Positions 11,518 through 24,218 are shown, counted from the stretch's first letter. The stretch: 64,000 nucleotides of DNA from Calycina herbarum (GCA_001414485.1 LLEY01000114.1:124001-188000), one strand, 5' to 3'. The notes: a model not told the origin generated them from the sequence alone. Program-made: numbers and translations.

Positions 11518-12761
11518 GTCTTTGTTCGCTTTCGGCGGGTTTGACAGAGCTTTCGCAGGTATTCGCACGTCTTCGTCTGCCAGGTTGTCGTGTTTGTAGT
11601 ATCGTCGTCGACGTCGACGTCCTACCGAGGCGTTCTCGTGTTCTCTGTGTCGAGTGGGACGTGAACCATATCGGCGACACGGGTGCGGTTATGAATGGGA
11701 TAGTGTACAAAAGAAGGTGTTGATCGTCGAAGCTCCGACGAGGAGACGTGAGTGTGTATGTATTTGTTGATTGTTGTTGTTTTGTTGACTGTGAGAGTAA
11801 GGAAGAGGTGATTAGAATTAGGTTCGGAGTGGGTTAAGGTTTCTTGGAGGGGAAGACTCGATTCGGAGAATTGGAGGAGGAGGAGGTTGGGAATTTCGTT
11901 TGAAGGGAGGAGGCATGGGCATGGGCATGGGCCAGCAAGGTTTTTGTTATCTCAAGCCCGTTTGCACAGCACAGCACAGCACAGCACAGGCTCCTCACTA
12001 CCCAACAGGGTGCTCGGATGACTCCATCACAGGCTTCACTTCCAGGGTCCACGGTTCACCTGTTTGCACATTCAGCCTTCATCCCACTCACTCTCTCCCC
12101 AGTCTCCCACACCAAAATGATAGGCTCTCGCAGCCTGTAATCCACCAAACAAATCGCGATCCAGGCACAAGCCAATCACCAGCTTTCATTTCCTGGAGAA
12201 ATAGTTGGTAGCGTCATCACGCTGCAGGCTCTTCCCAGCCACCTTACACTTCATCAAAAATCAAATCATGCATTAAGATGGGAATCCATGACTTCACGTG
12301 CGATGCCCTGTAGGTGCGCGAAATCATATGTCGATCATCCAATAAAATATATCCCATTATATCCTCGTTTACTCGGACGAAAATTTGGTTTGATTATCAA
12401 TACTAAGGAAAAAATAATCTCTGCCCTCGAAGACCGAAGGCGTCGGTATGTACAAGAAGAGAAACACCACCTAAAACAAATCCCCGCGAACCCTGGAAAA
12501 CGAGGGCGTTATCCGTGAAACTTTCCGCAGCCAAAAAGCGCCCTGACGAGCTTTCAGCTCAGCCAACAAACAATTATCCCCGTCGATTTGGGGGAATCAA
12601 GATTTCTGGTTTTTCTGTCTCCGAAACCTTTCAAATAACCGAAAGTGACAGTTACCAAAACCACAAGATCGTTTGGCCCAAGGTAAAACGAGTGTACCCC
12701 GTAGTTACCGATACTTGTTTTTGGCTGAGAGCTGGTCGTTTCACGAATGAGCGCCATTTGT
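11518..12761. other. Intergenic region with microsatellites
   Basis: The region covers the promoter and 5' UTR of the coiled-coil gene and the 3' flank of the arabinanase gene. It contains three GGGCAT-type units (11912-11933) and five CACAG units (11964-11989). The open frames here lack domains and splice partners. Confidence 0.4.
11912..11989. repeat. Two microsatellites, (GGGCAT)3 and (CACAG)5
   Basis: A hexamer GGGCAT repeats three times at 11912-11933 and a pentamer CACAG repeats five times at 11964-11989, only about 30 bp apart. Both are perfect or nearly so. They lie about 400 bp upstream of the coiled-coil gene start. Confidence 0.7.
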
Positions 12762-13907
12762 TTAGACCGAAGGCCATCCACCTGACCACTTCAAAGTGTT
12801 GTATCCAAAGAGATACGATCCGTCTCCCAGGCCAACGTTGGTGTTGGCATAGTGATAGTATAGCACAAGTCCTTTGCTGGAGTCGGTGAAAACACCTCTG
12901 TTTATTGATTAGTACCGAGCACAAATAAACGGGAAGCTATCAAAACTCACTGTCCTCCGGGACCATAGACGGTTCCGTGACTTTCGAGCAACGTGGTTCC
13001 CCCGTTAGCTGTGCAAGAGACACCACTCTTGTCAACAAATCCTCCGGTGGCAGAGGTTGATCGACACATCAAGATCTTGTATTCCGCTCCCGTGGCTGGT
13101 TTCGAACTGGAGAGAATGTTTTGTTAGTAAGTGTTGACAAGCGTTGGGATGGCAATGGGATTTCACAACGTACGTATCATATCCGCAGCAAATTCCGTAA
13201 GACCACAGAAGATAGTAGTAACCACTGTAATAGAACATGTAGCTTCCTTCGCTTGGTCTTGTGCCTTCATTCTTGAATTCGATGTTGGTGGCCCCGGTTG
13301 CAACCTTTTTAGCATCGGCATTGAGTCCAGCTTGGTAGATGCCTCCCCAGAAAGATCCAAAGTTCAGGTAGTAGCTGCTGCCGACTGTGACCAAGTTTCC
13401 ATCGATGGCATTATATGCGCTCCCAGCCTTGGAAGTGACGCCTGTGGTGCCCAAGTCGGTCCAGGTTCCTGGCATCATAGTGGAAGACGTAGCGAGTCCG
13501 ATCTGGCTGACTTGCGAACCGAAGGTCGAGACGGTGTAATACATGTAATAAAGATTCCCAACTTTGTTCACATCGGGTGCCTGGGGGTGAAACATATCAG
13601 TATTGGGATTTCAACATCGGAGCAGAAGACTTACCCAGAGATCAGTATTACCGGCTTGGTTGATGATGGAGCCACCAGACAGAGCAACACCTTGAATGGT
13701 CCATGGTCCAGCTAAGCTAGTCGCGGTAACGATCTCAATCGACCCTCCAGTGTTGAACTTGAAGTACAACCCATCACTAGACCGTTGAATAACAGCCGGG
13801 TCATGAGCCCAACAAGCTCCAGAACAAGCCCCCGGATCAGAATAAGCTTGAACCAACGAAGCCAGCGAGAGCGAAACCAGCGAGAGGGACTTAAAGAAGG
13901 ACAACAT
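12762..13907 (-). CDS. Secreted GH43 endo-1,5-alpha-L-arabinanase
   Basis: Four exons (13907-13635, 13580-13174, 13106-12951, 12897-12762) join in phase through introns of 54, 67 and 53 bp. They encode about 323 residues, the usual size for fungal arabinanases. Residues 1-21 form a signal peptide ([21 protein letters not shown]). The GH43 five-bladed propeller signature is visible: HDPAVI with the catalytic base Asp36, APDV at the exon 1-2 join, Asp151 in NAIDGNL (pKa modulator) and Glu202 in RPSEGS (proton donor). [12 protein letters not shown] lies near the end. The enzyme would act outside the cell and cut alpha-1,5-linked arabinan side chains of plant pectin. All intron borders are supported by restored conserved motifs. 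Glycosidase specificity is inferred from the family. Confidence 0.93.
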
Positions 13908-16107
13908 ATTTACAAGAAAAGAATGTGATGGTGGAGAAAGGATCCAAACTCAAAACGAAGGAACGTCCACCCACCATTTACTTATACAAAGTTTCAGATT
14001 TGAGGGGTGGCATTGTTTACATGAAGCACCCATTCGTGGGAATTTGCCATCCCAGGAAAGTGGAAGGGCAACTTCCTTGTGGGCCGCTGTTCTCTCCCAC
14101 AAGAGTCTGGCAATGGGAGCTTCGGGGGCATTTATGTCTCGCGAATTCCGGCAAGTGCACGTTGCCTGGGGTGTACTCGTCCGCAATAAATGCGTCCGGA
14201 GGGGGTATGGGTCTTTGTGGGGTACAGCAAAGGTTAATTAGAGCCAGAGAGACTTGCGATTGGAAGGGATTGGAATTAAGATTGTTGGCTTTGTGGGTAT
14301 AGGTGAGGGTATTCTGGAGAGCGGGCATTTGAAAGCATTCCTTGCGTCGTCTCTACTTTTGTATGCTTGCCAGTTGAAAGACAAGTTCAGATGAAGAGCT
14401 TGACAGCACCTTAGTGGTGTTCAGACGAACTCTTATTGACTGACATCTTGACACATTGTGGAAGTGCCGTCTGCTTCGTTATTTTGGCAAGTACTTTGTC
14501 AGTTCATTTGTTAAAGTACCGAGAGCAAGATGAGATGGTCGCAAGTGTTAGTTTCTGTTTCGGACAGGGCTCGAGACGCACCATTTGATGAGGCGAAAAA
14601 GAGAGGCGATGAAGATGGCAAAAGAAGAAAACACAAGCACCGCATCCCTCTCCAATCTCGCAACGAGTATTCATCGAATTCCCCAGTTCACAGCATTGTA
14701 CCTTCAATCACTCACGCCATGCCGGTGTGGCAACGCCACAGGCAACACACAAACTCGAGGAATTGGGGCATCGGAGAAGGCCAAACAAAAAGGGGGTCAC
14801 GAGAGAAACCTCGTCTCAAGAGTGTGGAGTATGGCTTAGGTAAATTAAAGATTTGTTGAAAACTCCAAACAGTTCATCCGTATGAGAAGCTAACGGGGGC
14901 AGGGCAGGGGATGGACATTATCCTTTGAAAACCAAGAACCGGGGGATATTCCACCAAGGAAGTTGTTCTTGCGTTGTCTTCTGACTTGAGTTTAGTTGTT
15001 GGAGTGGAAAAACGAAAATGGAAATCAGGCGAGAAGAGAGAGACGACAGAGACGACAGAGGTATTGCAGCATTTCCGAGAGGAGGTAAAAAAGCGAACTA
15101 AGTATGATGAGCAACCATACCCTTCCTCTCCCTCTCTGCACAACCGCCATCTCGCAACGAAAGAAAGATAGAATGCATCGTACTTCGTATTCTACAAGTT
15201 ACAGCAAAACAAAAGTGGGACCCGAGAGATCTCCGACATGTTTGATCTCCCGGAATAAGGTAGTGCGGGGAAGAACGATTTGAACGATAACCCATGCTCT
15301 AGCGAAGCTTTCCAGGCTTCTGATTCGTGAATAATTCTTTCATTTTAGGTCCAGTGATCGTTTGCCGGAGGAGAAAGGACAAGGTAAAAACGAATGGAAG
15401 GGTAGGCCCGTTGTAACCTTCTTTTTTACATGCGCTCGAATGACGATGGGGGTTTCGGGTTTATCGTATTCGGCCATGTTTGCTGTGTGACTTGAGGTGG
15501 TTTTCGTTGCCACAGCCAAGGACTGTGCTGTGTCGAATTGATGAAGGTAGGACGAGGTACAGCATGATGTTGAGTTTTGGGTATTTCTTTTTGACGCCAC
15601 TTTTGGTTATCTTGCGCACTTTCCTCGGGTTGTTCCGTCCTTGTGTTTGATTTGTTTCCTACTTGTGATGCTCCGCCACCAACTTCCTCTCCAAAACCTT
15701 GTTTCAGTAAGCCGAAAGGAGCCAACCAACAAGAGGGGCTCACGACGGGCAGTAAACAATTCTCACTGTTCTAACTTTCAAGTGCAATTTGAGTAAATAT
15801 CCTAAGGGTTTAGAACAATATGGCTCGTTGACCTAGAACCTTTGGAACAATCAGTTTCGATTATCTTAGAAATGTGGAACAAACGAGTTTCAATCACAAG
15901 ACGGAATCAATGGGAAATCATAAGATATCTCATTTTAAATTCAAATTGCAAATATGAGCAGTAACTTGGTTGTAATCTATTTAGTTGCGACCCCATGCTA
16001 GCAAAAAATGCGGTCTAAAGTACGAGCGCCACGATAGATGCAAAAGGGGCAGTTGAGTTAACCCGGGTATATAAATGCAGGAGAGAGAAAATAAGAAATG
16101 GACCCTC
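13908..16107. other. Long intergenic region
   Basis: About 2.2 kb lies between the arabinanase start and the 3' end of the secreted protein gene, both on the minus strand. The first several hundred bases should be the arabinanase promoter. Frames of up to 125 codons exist on both strands, but none shows a domain, good splice signals or a consistent composition, so I see no gene. RNA genes cannot be excluded. Confidence 0.4.
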
Positions 16108-18597
16108 TCAGTTCCCTAGAGGCAAAGTCTTGGACCCAGTATTCCCGGCAACCCCCAACATCTGCCCGCTAAACTCCCCAACACCACCCCATTTATCACC
16201 ACTCCCATAATCACCTAGACAAACATTAGCATATACCCCATCATTTCCAGTGGAATAAACTTACAATACCACAGAATATTCGTCAAAGTCTTCACGCAAT
16301 TCGAAATGGTCTGTTTCTTCTGCTCGTCCGTATCGGCTTTCGCTTGATTATAATCCCTTACGATCCCCTGGAATTCCACCAGTTTCGAAGATTCGTACCA
16401 GGCTTTTCCATCGATTGGATAGTCCTTGAGCATGCTAACACGCGAATTGCTGTAGGTATAGTCGCTTATCCATTCGGTGCAGAAGGTGTTGATGGGTCCG
16501 TTGGCGTCGTTTCCGTTGAAGGAGGTCAGACTGCTTGGGGTGTTGGGGCCGTGGCATTTGAGATTTGCGGGTTTATTTGGATCGACTGGCTCCGGTGTAG
16601 GTGTTGGAGCTGAGGATGTGCTGCTTGGTGTTGGTGTTGGGGGAGGGTTTGATTTCGTTGATGTGCTTGGTTTTACTGTGGGGGGCGAGATTGATTTCGT
16701 GGATGAAGTAGGGCTTGGTTTTGTCGTGGTCAGAGAGGGTGTAGAGGTTGGCTTTGTCGCAGAAGAAGAGCCTGCTTTCGTGGTAGAAGCAGAGTTTGAC
16801 TTCGTGGCCGAAGAAGTAGGAGTTGAAGTTTTGGAAGCCGACGAAGATTTGCTACTGATCGGGCACGAATCTCCAGGAGCACGCTTCTGATTACTCGTGC
16901 AAGGAATCCAGTTGTCTTCACCGATGAGTTTGCCTTGAGTGTAAACTTGCCACACATGTCGCGGTGGATCCCATTCATCCTCCCAATTATCCGGGTTCTC
17001 GTTCTGGGCGTTGCTGTACATTATCTAGGCAAGTGTCAGTCCAAATGTATGATGGAGAGGTTTGCTTGTAAGGGAAATAGGCTTTCTTCCGAGTGCACCT
17101 GACAGATATTGTTCGAGAAGGGTTGGAAGTTTTAGTTTGTTCGAGAAGATTTGGGATAATCATCAAGTTGACTTTGCAAACCTTCTCAAACAATATTTGT
17201 AATCGCTTTAAACACTTTGAAGAAGTAATGGAGGCGGGGTTGCTCGTGGAACAAATCCCAGACATCTGACTTACAATTGCTTTCCCATAGACGTTACTAT
17301 TCAGAAGATTCTCATCTCGCTGTCTCTGGTAGACAAAGGTATCAATAGGAACCCCTGGAAGCATTCCATTCAACAATGTTGTAATCTGAGAAATTCTTCC
17401 GGGATACTCAGGCGGCCAGTTACCGTTGTCGGCTGCGCCAGGGCCATTCAAATTGTTATCCTGGGTCGTCGTTGTCATAATATAAATCTTTGCAGTGCCG
17501 CTATCATCGAAAGAAGCTCGATGAGATCCGAGATCAGTATTTAAGTAATCGAGCACATCAGCCTGGAACCTGTCATTTGCTCCTGTAAAAGAGAAAGCGG
17601 GAGTTTCCCAGAAGTGACTTGCCCAAGCTCCTTTGCGAGAGACGACAATAACTGAGGTACAACCCTCCAGACCAGAAACATATATATTGTGCTCCGCGTT
17701 GTCGAACGTGATGAATTGGGAGGATGATACACCAGTAGCTGATCTAGATGCAAGTTCGACTTTAGCTGTGTTTCCAGCGCCCTTCACTTCATTGAAAAGA
17801 TCTGGAAGACCGTCTCCCATCGGGACGTTACGTTTCTTAAGCATGGCCCCATATTGGAATAAGTTGCCGATCTCTCCCTTGGGTTTGTTTGAAGTGGTGG
17901 TGGGTGCAGCTTCACGACCAGCTAGACAAGCTGTGCAACCAAATGAGCATTGTGCCCCAGATACTGATGAGGAGCTGGACTTCGAAGTCGACGTTTTCGA
18001 AGCTGTTGAGGTGTGAGACTGAGAGTTTTGTTCGGTAGTTGGGTTATCTCCGTCATCACCTCCCTCTCCACAACCAAATACACAACCCCCGCCAACAGGA
18101 GGAGGTCCTCCGCCGCCAACTGGCCCTGGCGGTGGTGCGATTGGAGGGGGAGGAGGCGGTGGGAGTGGAAAACCTGGAGGTAGGATAGGTACAATCCAGA
18201 TAGGGGCTCCAGACGAATAGGTCGCGGTCGTAGTCGTCTGAGAGTTGGACTCGACTATTGTCGTTGGTTTGGTAGCAGTAGTCGAGACATAAGTCAAACT
18301 GTATGTTGTACCCGAAATTACTGTAGGTATAACTCCAAATGGAACAGTAGGAGTAGAAGCGGTTGATTTGCTGGTGGTGACTGATACAGTTGAACTATTG
18401 CCAAAGGGAGCCGGAGCTCTTGGTCTGTAATTGCCAGATTGTGGGGCGAACCTAGGAGTAACCTTTGCTGCTACGTAAGGAGCATGTTCTCCGGGTGCTG
18501 GTCGGGCACCAGGTAAGGCAAAAGCATGTTCAAGGAGGGTCGAAGAAAGGAGAAGAAAAGAGCCCGCAAAGCTTGTAAAGACAGTGGTGGGTAACAT
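16108..18597 (-). CDS. Secreted Ser/Thr/Pro-rich protein of unknown function
   Basis: Exons 18597-17275, 17024-16265 and 16214-16108 are joined through 250-bp and 50-bp introns with GTAAGT donors, and the first has a CTGAC branch site. They encode about 729 residues. A signal peptide covers about residues 1-28. Next come a Ser/Thr-rich stretch, a poly-proline hinge (a run of seven prolines) and a Gly/Cys patch. A conserved-looking globular block follows, containing FITFDNAEHNIYVSGLEGC and GAWASHFWETPAF. A WQVYTQGKL segment, a second low-complexity S/T/P linker and a C-terminal block (NTFCTEWISDYTY) complete the protein. The layout suggests an O-glycosylated cell-wall or secreted protein with two folded units. 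I do not recognise an enzyme motif, so the function is open. Confidence 0.82.
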
Positions 18598-19530
18598 TTT
18601 AGCAGAGTCCCAATTGCATCTGCTACAGTATGAGGAAGGAAAAACGAAGAACAAAAAGAGAAGATGAAGCTTTTAACACACACAATGTGAACCGCGAAAG
18701 CTCGTATATATGAGACATTTTAGAATAAGCTTATAGAGATCAACCTTCAGCCCGGGTGGCTTGAATCCTTCGTCCAGAACTCCTGCAGTGTTTTGGTTTG
18801 CGGTTCCATAACTCAACAGCCTTCTTGTGCTACTCAAGGAGGGCGGGAGGAGTAACAGCCAGTCTCTCCAAACTAAAAGTGGAGTCCTTCAAATGGGCAT
18901 AAAAACTCTGGGGGATTTAACAAGGTGCAATACCTCAGGGTAAGAAGAAGCCGTTCCTAATTTCGGCAAGTAAACAAACGAAAGGAAAAGCAGCCATTCT
19001 TTGGGGCATCTGACATGGTCCTTGGGGTTTACAAGAATCCATTAATTTCATCAATAGCCTATCGTCACTGTCAGCGTGGCTATGGCAGCAGATCTGCGTT
19101 CCGCCCTTCCTTCAGAGTTCAGCCGCAGAGCCTCGTTTCATCCCCTATTTTTGGCCTGTACTCACCATGTAAGTAAAGCCTCGAAGAACCAAATCGAAAG
19201 TTTAGGACTACCAACTCTTGTTATTCCTCATGATTGCGATTCACCTAAAACCATCAAGTTAATTAATCCAGGACGTCTGGCACAATATCGTCTAATGGGT
19301 ATACGTAAAAGGATGACTCGAACTTTTACCTATGTAATTGGTACAAGCAACACCGTGATGTGCTGATACGGCCACATAGACAGTTCCTCCATAAAAAACC
19401 ATCCTCTATCAGCTAACTGTGGCCTCAATCAACCGTAGGTCCAAAGACGAAGAAAATCAAGTCGCAAACATCCGCTGAGATGCCTTTTCACACCTGCCCC
19501 GCTGCCCCGCTACCCCAAACCCCACCACAA
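18598..19530. other. Intergenic, promoter side of the secreted protein gene
   Basis: The region contains the expected upstream sequence of the minus-strand secreted gene. A plus-strand frame of 96 codons at 19076-19366 has no recognisable domain. I see no further gene. Confidence 0.35.
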
Positions 19531-20152
19531 GCCCCTCTAGTCGCCCACAACGGGTGTTATCCCTTATGTCCCAGGCTCTGTCTGTGGCCCTCCGCTCGCA
19601 AGCGACGAACGCTTATCGTATGCCCTCGAGCACGGCGCGAAAGTGCCTAGCTAGTCGGATCTCGGCGTCGAGAAGCCCTCTAAAGAAACCCTCGAGATCC
19701 TACTCGCGCATTGCTGGGACATGAACGCGCGACGCGTAGGAGGGAAGCCATTTCTGTGGCAGGTGGTTCAAGATGGAGACTTGGTCGCAAGGTGTTTGGA
19801 GAGCGGCGCGACACTGGTGCCCAAGGATTTGCACATTGACGAGGAGCGAAGAAGAGATTGTTCCTCCATACTGGAAAGTTCTGCGTCGCAGAGCATAGTG
19901 TCGACATGTCACATTTGCACATTTGAGCTGTTGGAGAAGCAAAGGTGCAACATTAGGGCGAAGAACACTACACTTTGCGGGCAAGGCGGCAAGGTGGCAC
20001 GGCGGGGAACCTGAACCCAACACCGAAAGTAGATCGCATGGTGATGGTTGTTCATATTGTAGGCAACCTTGGGGTTGATCTAAATGCCCTCGACCAACCG
20101 CTGGGCTATTCTTTGGGTAGAAAGGTGCAAATCCTGGTTTAGTTATGGATGT
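19531..20152 (+). pseudogene. Ankyrin-repeat protein relic
   Basis: Ankyrin-like units can be read in pieces. DERLSYALEHGAKVPS is followed by an in-frame TAG at 19652-19654. The same frame then continues through KETLEILLAHCWDMNAR, FLWQVVQDGDLVARCLESGA and a CSSILES segment to a stop at 20012-20014. Two further shifts of frame give RTLHFAGKAA (about 19960-20000) and VVHIVGNLGVDLNALDQPLG (about 20040-20105). Motifs such as LLxHGxDxNA and ALxHGA are typical of fungal ankyrin-repeat proteins. With one stop and at least two frameshifts the copy is not functional. The outer limits are uncertain. Confidence 0.65.
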
Positions 20153-21411
20153 TGTGTAGTACTCCGTAGAGAACTGGAAGAAAAAGGAAATAATTACATT
20201 CGTTGTGAGTTTTCGTTTTCTGGTTACACATTTCGTCAAGATTGACAAGAAGTAACCTCGAGTACCCTCTTGTCTTACTGAGGTTTCCGGAGAGGGCTTT
20301 CTCTCCCCGACCTTGATTTTAATTGAATTATATCGTGCTTTTCAGGTCCACCTTTACCAAAAAAGAAACAATCCAGATATCCCATATTCATGCTCCTGCC
20401 TTGCTCCTCGATCATTTCTACTTGATTTTCTTATCCAAAAGATCTACCCACCTTCCAAGATCTCGCTCATAGAAATGGTGGTTGTACTTGGTGTACGGTT
20501 CAACCAAGCGCTTGTATATTTGTGAATTCCGGTAATAGCCGCTCTCGGCAGATATTGCTATTATTTTTCTAGAACTTTCTTACTAAATAACTGCTCCTTG
20601 ATATCAGCATAAGCACTTGAATTATACCTCAAGCCCTGTTTTGTTAACTGAAAGCCACATCAAAGGTTGAAGATGGGTTCCAGAAAATGACTGCTAATTA
20701 GAAGCAAAAGCACGAGTATAAAACGGGTCAGCAGTAACAGTCCGTCATAGGAGATCGGATCGAGTTCACACCCAAATGAGACTCTTTCTACGGTAAATGA
20801 TGGGCGGTGAACGCTTGATCATTGGCTGATTATTCACTCCGGAAAGAAAGGAGTCAACTGGTCCACTTTTAACTGTGGCGCGTAGGTGTGGCTCAACGTC
20901 ATACCCAGGTCTTCCTTGGAACTTGGCTTTCACTCAGAACCAAGAAAGTTTTTAGGCTAGCAGCGAATCCAATCAACGAGCTCCCTCGTGTCCCAGAAGA
21001 AGATTTATGGAAGAAATTACTGGGCCCTGTCTTACTTTGCTTGCTACTTTGTGCCTCTCAGGCATAAGAAAATCCTCCGGAGAGAGGTCCGGAATAATCA
21101 GTGTACATCATAATTTGGCAAACGACGTCAGCCATAAGTCTGTTCCATAAAAGCTCCCTCCACGCTCCAACCTTTACCTTTGGCAAGTGAATCGAAAATT
21201 CAATGAACAGTAACTTTCCCATAACTGCCGAGTCTCTTTGTTAGGCGACTCTTGCCAAATCTGCTCACTTGGAAGTCCGTACCCGATATTGTTGGTATTT
21301 ATATCACACCACAAACCAACCACCTGCCGTACACCCGACATTGATCAACCCAAAACCCAAACCCAAAACACTTACAACCACTCTTGAACAACACAAATTA
21401 CGAACACAAAC
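20153..21411. other. Intergenic region
   Basis: About 1.25 kb between the ankyrin relic and the small coiled-coil gene. The part just before 21412 should be that gene's promoter and 5' UTR, which is rich in CCAAACC/CACAAAC tracts. I see no other gene. Confidence 0.4.
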
Positions 21412-21972
21412 ATGGATCCTACACAGAAATCCCCAGAGCGAGCCTTTGCTCTTCAAAAATATCTTCTTCTTCACTCCCAACACGATGCGCTCCAAAAACA
21501 CCTGCAACAAATTTCAAGCTCTTTGCCCGGCACCTCTACAAACTCTCCCTCCCAATCCCCAGACGGATACCGACAATCCTCAAGATCATCGTCATCGGAA
21601 TCCGAAGAGAATTTTCAACTGGCATCTGAACCACCCCCAGGTTATCGACATCACCATCGGGGAGGCAGCATCCCCGCTTCAAGATTTCGACAACGCCCAA
21701 AGTTGATGACACGAAGATCATCACTCCCGACCGTCATCGACGAAAGCCTGCTCGTCGAAATCGAGGAAGACCAAGCAAAATTGAACGACGTCAATCAACA
21801 AATCAAATCCACCCTTACGGCTCTCCTCAATTGCGAGAGCGTACGAGGTGATAAGAGGTACCGGATGTGGGTTCAGACGAGATTGATGGATGCGGAGAAG
21901 GAGTTGAAGGATAACAAGAGTCGAACGTGCGAGCGGCGAAAAAGCATAGATGTCAACGGTATGGAATTTTGA
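21412..21972 (+). CDS. Small coiled-coil protein of unknown function
   Basis: A single-exon frame of 186 codons starts at an ATG in a good context (ACAAACATGGA). The first 80 residues are Ser/Gln/Pro-rich with a serine cluster (SSRSSSSESEE). A basic segment (RFRQRPKLMTRRSS) follows. Residues about 105-180 are charged and heptad-like, consistent with a coiled coil (LLVEIEEDQAKLNDVNQQIK). The bias toward C in third positions and the intact frame support coding. I do not recognise the family; it may be specific to ascomycetes. A longer overlapping frame in another phase (from 21269) has poor composition and is not called. Confidence 0.7.
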   Translation: MDPTQKSPERAFALQKYLLLHSQHDALQKHLQQISSSLPGTSTNSPSQSPDGYRQSSRSSSSESEENFQLASEPPPGYRHHHRGGSIPASRFRQRPKLMTRRSSLPTVIDESLLVEIEEDQAKLNDVNQQIKSTLTALLNCESVRGDKRYRMWVQTRLMDAEKELKDNKSRTCERRKSIDVNGMEF

Positions 21973-22796
21973 GGGGTCGATGGTACTGGGAACCTTGGGA
22001 GGATTGGAGGATTCATGGAGTTTTTCTTTTTGGCATCTGGTTACGCCTGCATCTGGTAGAGCCAGGTTGGGCATTTGATTCTTTAGCGTGGGACTTTAGG
22101 GATGGACGGCTTTACGATTACAACGATACCCAGGATTCAGTTCCTTTTAGTAGATGCATGCTTTTTTAATACAACGTCTTGTTGCTCCTGTCATTTTTCC
22201 GTCTGTTTCGTGTTTCGGCGACAGATGCTGGTGATTTCGGTTGGGTGAGATTTTGGAGGTCAGTGGTTGGGGCAATCCCCTAATCCTAACTGACTCCAAA
22301 TTTCGCTAATCATTGTTCAGTCGTGTAACTTCTGTTCCAATCTCATTCTCTGGAGATTACGAAGTCTGCCGGTGGGATATACTTTTCCATGGAGAGAGCA
22401 TTTGCTGATGGGGATTCCGACTCTTTTGAGGGTTTGCATCAGCCACACGCCAAGCCGAGCACATGTCAAAAATGGTGTTGCTCGCAGCCACTTTCTCTAC
22501 TGAAAATGGACTAGCATACCCCACCAGAGACGGAAACATGTTGCAATTGGCGGTTTCATCTGTTGTGAGAACCGGACGATCAAGTATCCGTGCTAAAACG
22601 CGCGTGGATTTTGACTCGTAAACTGCTTCATTCCTACAATTGTTGTCACTTTAATTTCTTTCTTGGTGTAGTATAGAGTACTTCTGCCCTCACTGTTTCC
22701 TCTAGCCAGATTCTAGAGTTCCTGATCGATACCTCTGTTATCAACCTAATTCCCCTCTCTGTCTTTACCATATAGAAGACTTGAAGTCCATTAATC
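21973..22796. other. Intergenic region
   Basis: About 0.8 kb holding the 3' UTR of the small coiled-coil gene and the promoter of the oxysterol-binding protein gene. No further coding sequence is supported. Confidence 0.4.
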
Positions 22797-24218
22797 ATGT
22801 CCTCTTCTGAGAAGATCACTCTTCCTCCCACCCAAAAGTCGGCCCTCTTCTCCTTCATCAAGGTCAGTACAAAAGTACAATCCTAGTCCTGTTACACAAT
22901 GTCCAGTTCCACGACACAATCTCTTATTACACCGGACGAACTGACTCTTTGGCAATTCAGTCGATAGCTTCATTCAAAGGCGACCTCTCTTCCCTCACCG
23001 CCCCTCCCTTCCTCCTATCTCCTCAATCGGTTACCGAATATTCCGCCTTTTGGGCGGAACACCCAAGTCTATTCGTCGCTGCCTCTCACGAAGACGATGC
23101 CCAGAAGCGCTCATTGTGTGTCCTGAAATGGTTCTTGAGTACGCTGAAGGAGCAGCATAGCAGTAAGGATGAAAGCGGGAAGCGAAAGCGGAAATTGAAG
23201 CCTTTGAATGCTTTCCTTGGAGAGCAATTCTTGGGGAAATGGATTGATGATTCGGGAACGACAGAATTGGTCTCGGAACAAGTTAGCCATCATCCGCCTG
23301 CCACGGCTTTCAATTTGTGGAATAATGATCATGGAGTTCGGGTATGTTTCGGAATTCGATTCCCTTTATATAGCACTTTGATCTAATACTCTGCAGTTGC
23401 AGGGATTCTTAATACCAAAGGTTTATTTTAGCGGCACTGTCAACATAGACCGTAAAGGTTACGGAATTATGCATATCGATAAATACGACGAGGACCACTT
23501 GGTAACAATGCCAAAAGTACACGTCGAAGGACTTGTTACTGGTGCACCATCACCAGAGCTTTCCGGGACATCTTACATCCGAAGTAGCTCAGGATATACC
23601 ACGAAAATCGAATATATATGCAAGGGGTGGATCAGTGGAAAGAGAAATGGATTTGTGGCGACTATTTTCCCGGACGACGAGGAGAACGAGCCAATATATA
23701 TCGCAGAGGGTATCTGGAGTGGGACATATATGATAAAGGAGGTCAAGACCAACAAAATCTTGGAAACTTTTGATATCGACACAATACCAAAAATCCCTCT
23801 GACTGTTGCCCCCCTCGAACATCAACACCCATTAGAGTCACGCCGTGCATGGAGACATGTCGTGGATGCAATCAACGAAGGAGACATCTTCGCCGTCGGC
23901 CACGAGAAATCGAAAATCGAAAACCAGCAGAGACATATGAGAAAAGTAGAGAAGATCGAAGGAAGAGAATTTCCCCGGAAATACTTCAAACGCGTTCAAC
24001 GAGATCCAGTAGCTGAAAAGCTGGTAACTGGGTTAAAGGGGACCTCGATGCTTGCAGAAACTGATGCGCATCAGATGGTATGGATTTGGGATGAAGATGA
24101 ATACCAACAAGTGCAAGAGAATCTTAGAAATGGGATCAAGAGTCCGACACATGCTCGGTTTGATTCTGGGATTGCGGGGATTGCGGGGATTGATATTGGT
24201 ATGACAATATCATCATAA
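22797..24218 (+). CDS. Oxysterol-binding protein (Osh4/Kes1-like)
   Basis: Three exons (22797-22862, 22961-23341, 23397-24218) with introns of 98 and 55 bp encode about 422 residues. The first intron has a CTGAC branch site. The ORD fingerprint EQVSHHPP lies at about residues 128-135, preceded by KPLNAFLGEQFLGKW, the lid/core region that binds the lipid. The length and the lack of a PH domain or ankyrin repeats match the short yeast Osh4/Kes1 class. These proteins shuttle sterol against PI4P between the ER and Golgi or plasma membrane. His-His of the fingerprint contacts the PI4P phosphate in the family. The start codon was chosen because the 22-codon first exon ends at a good donor and gives the expected short N-terminal lid helix. 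Confidence 0.93.

Noticed and set aside
12515..12889. 124-codon plus-strand frame
   Set aside because: It overlaps the last exon of the GH43 gene in antisense and shows no domain.
19700..20248. 182-codon minus-strand frame
   Set aside because: It is antisense to the ankyrin-like relic and has no recognisable motif.
21269..21706. 145-codon plus-strand frame overlapping the small coiled-coil gene
   Set aside because: It is Pro/Asn/Thr-rich shadow coding in another frame. The 21412 frame has a better start context and composition.
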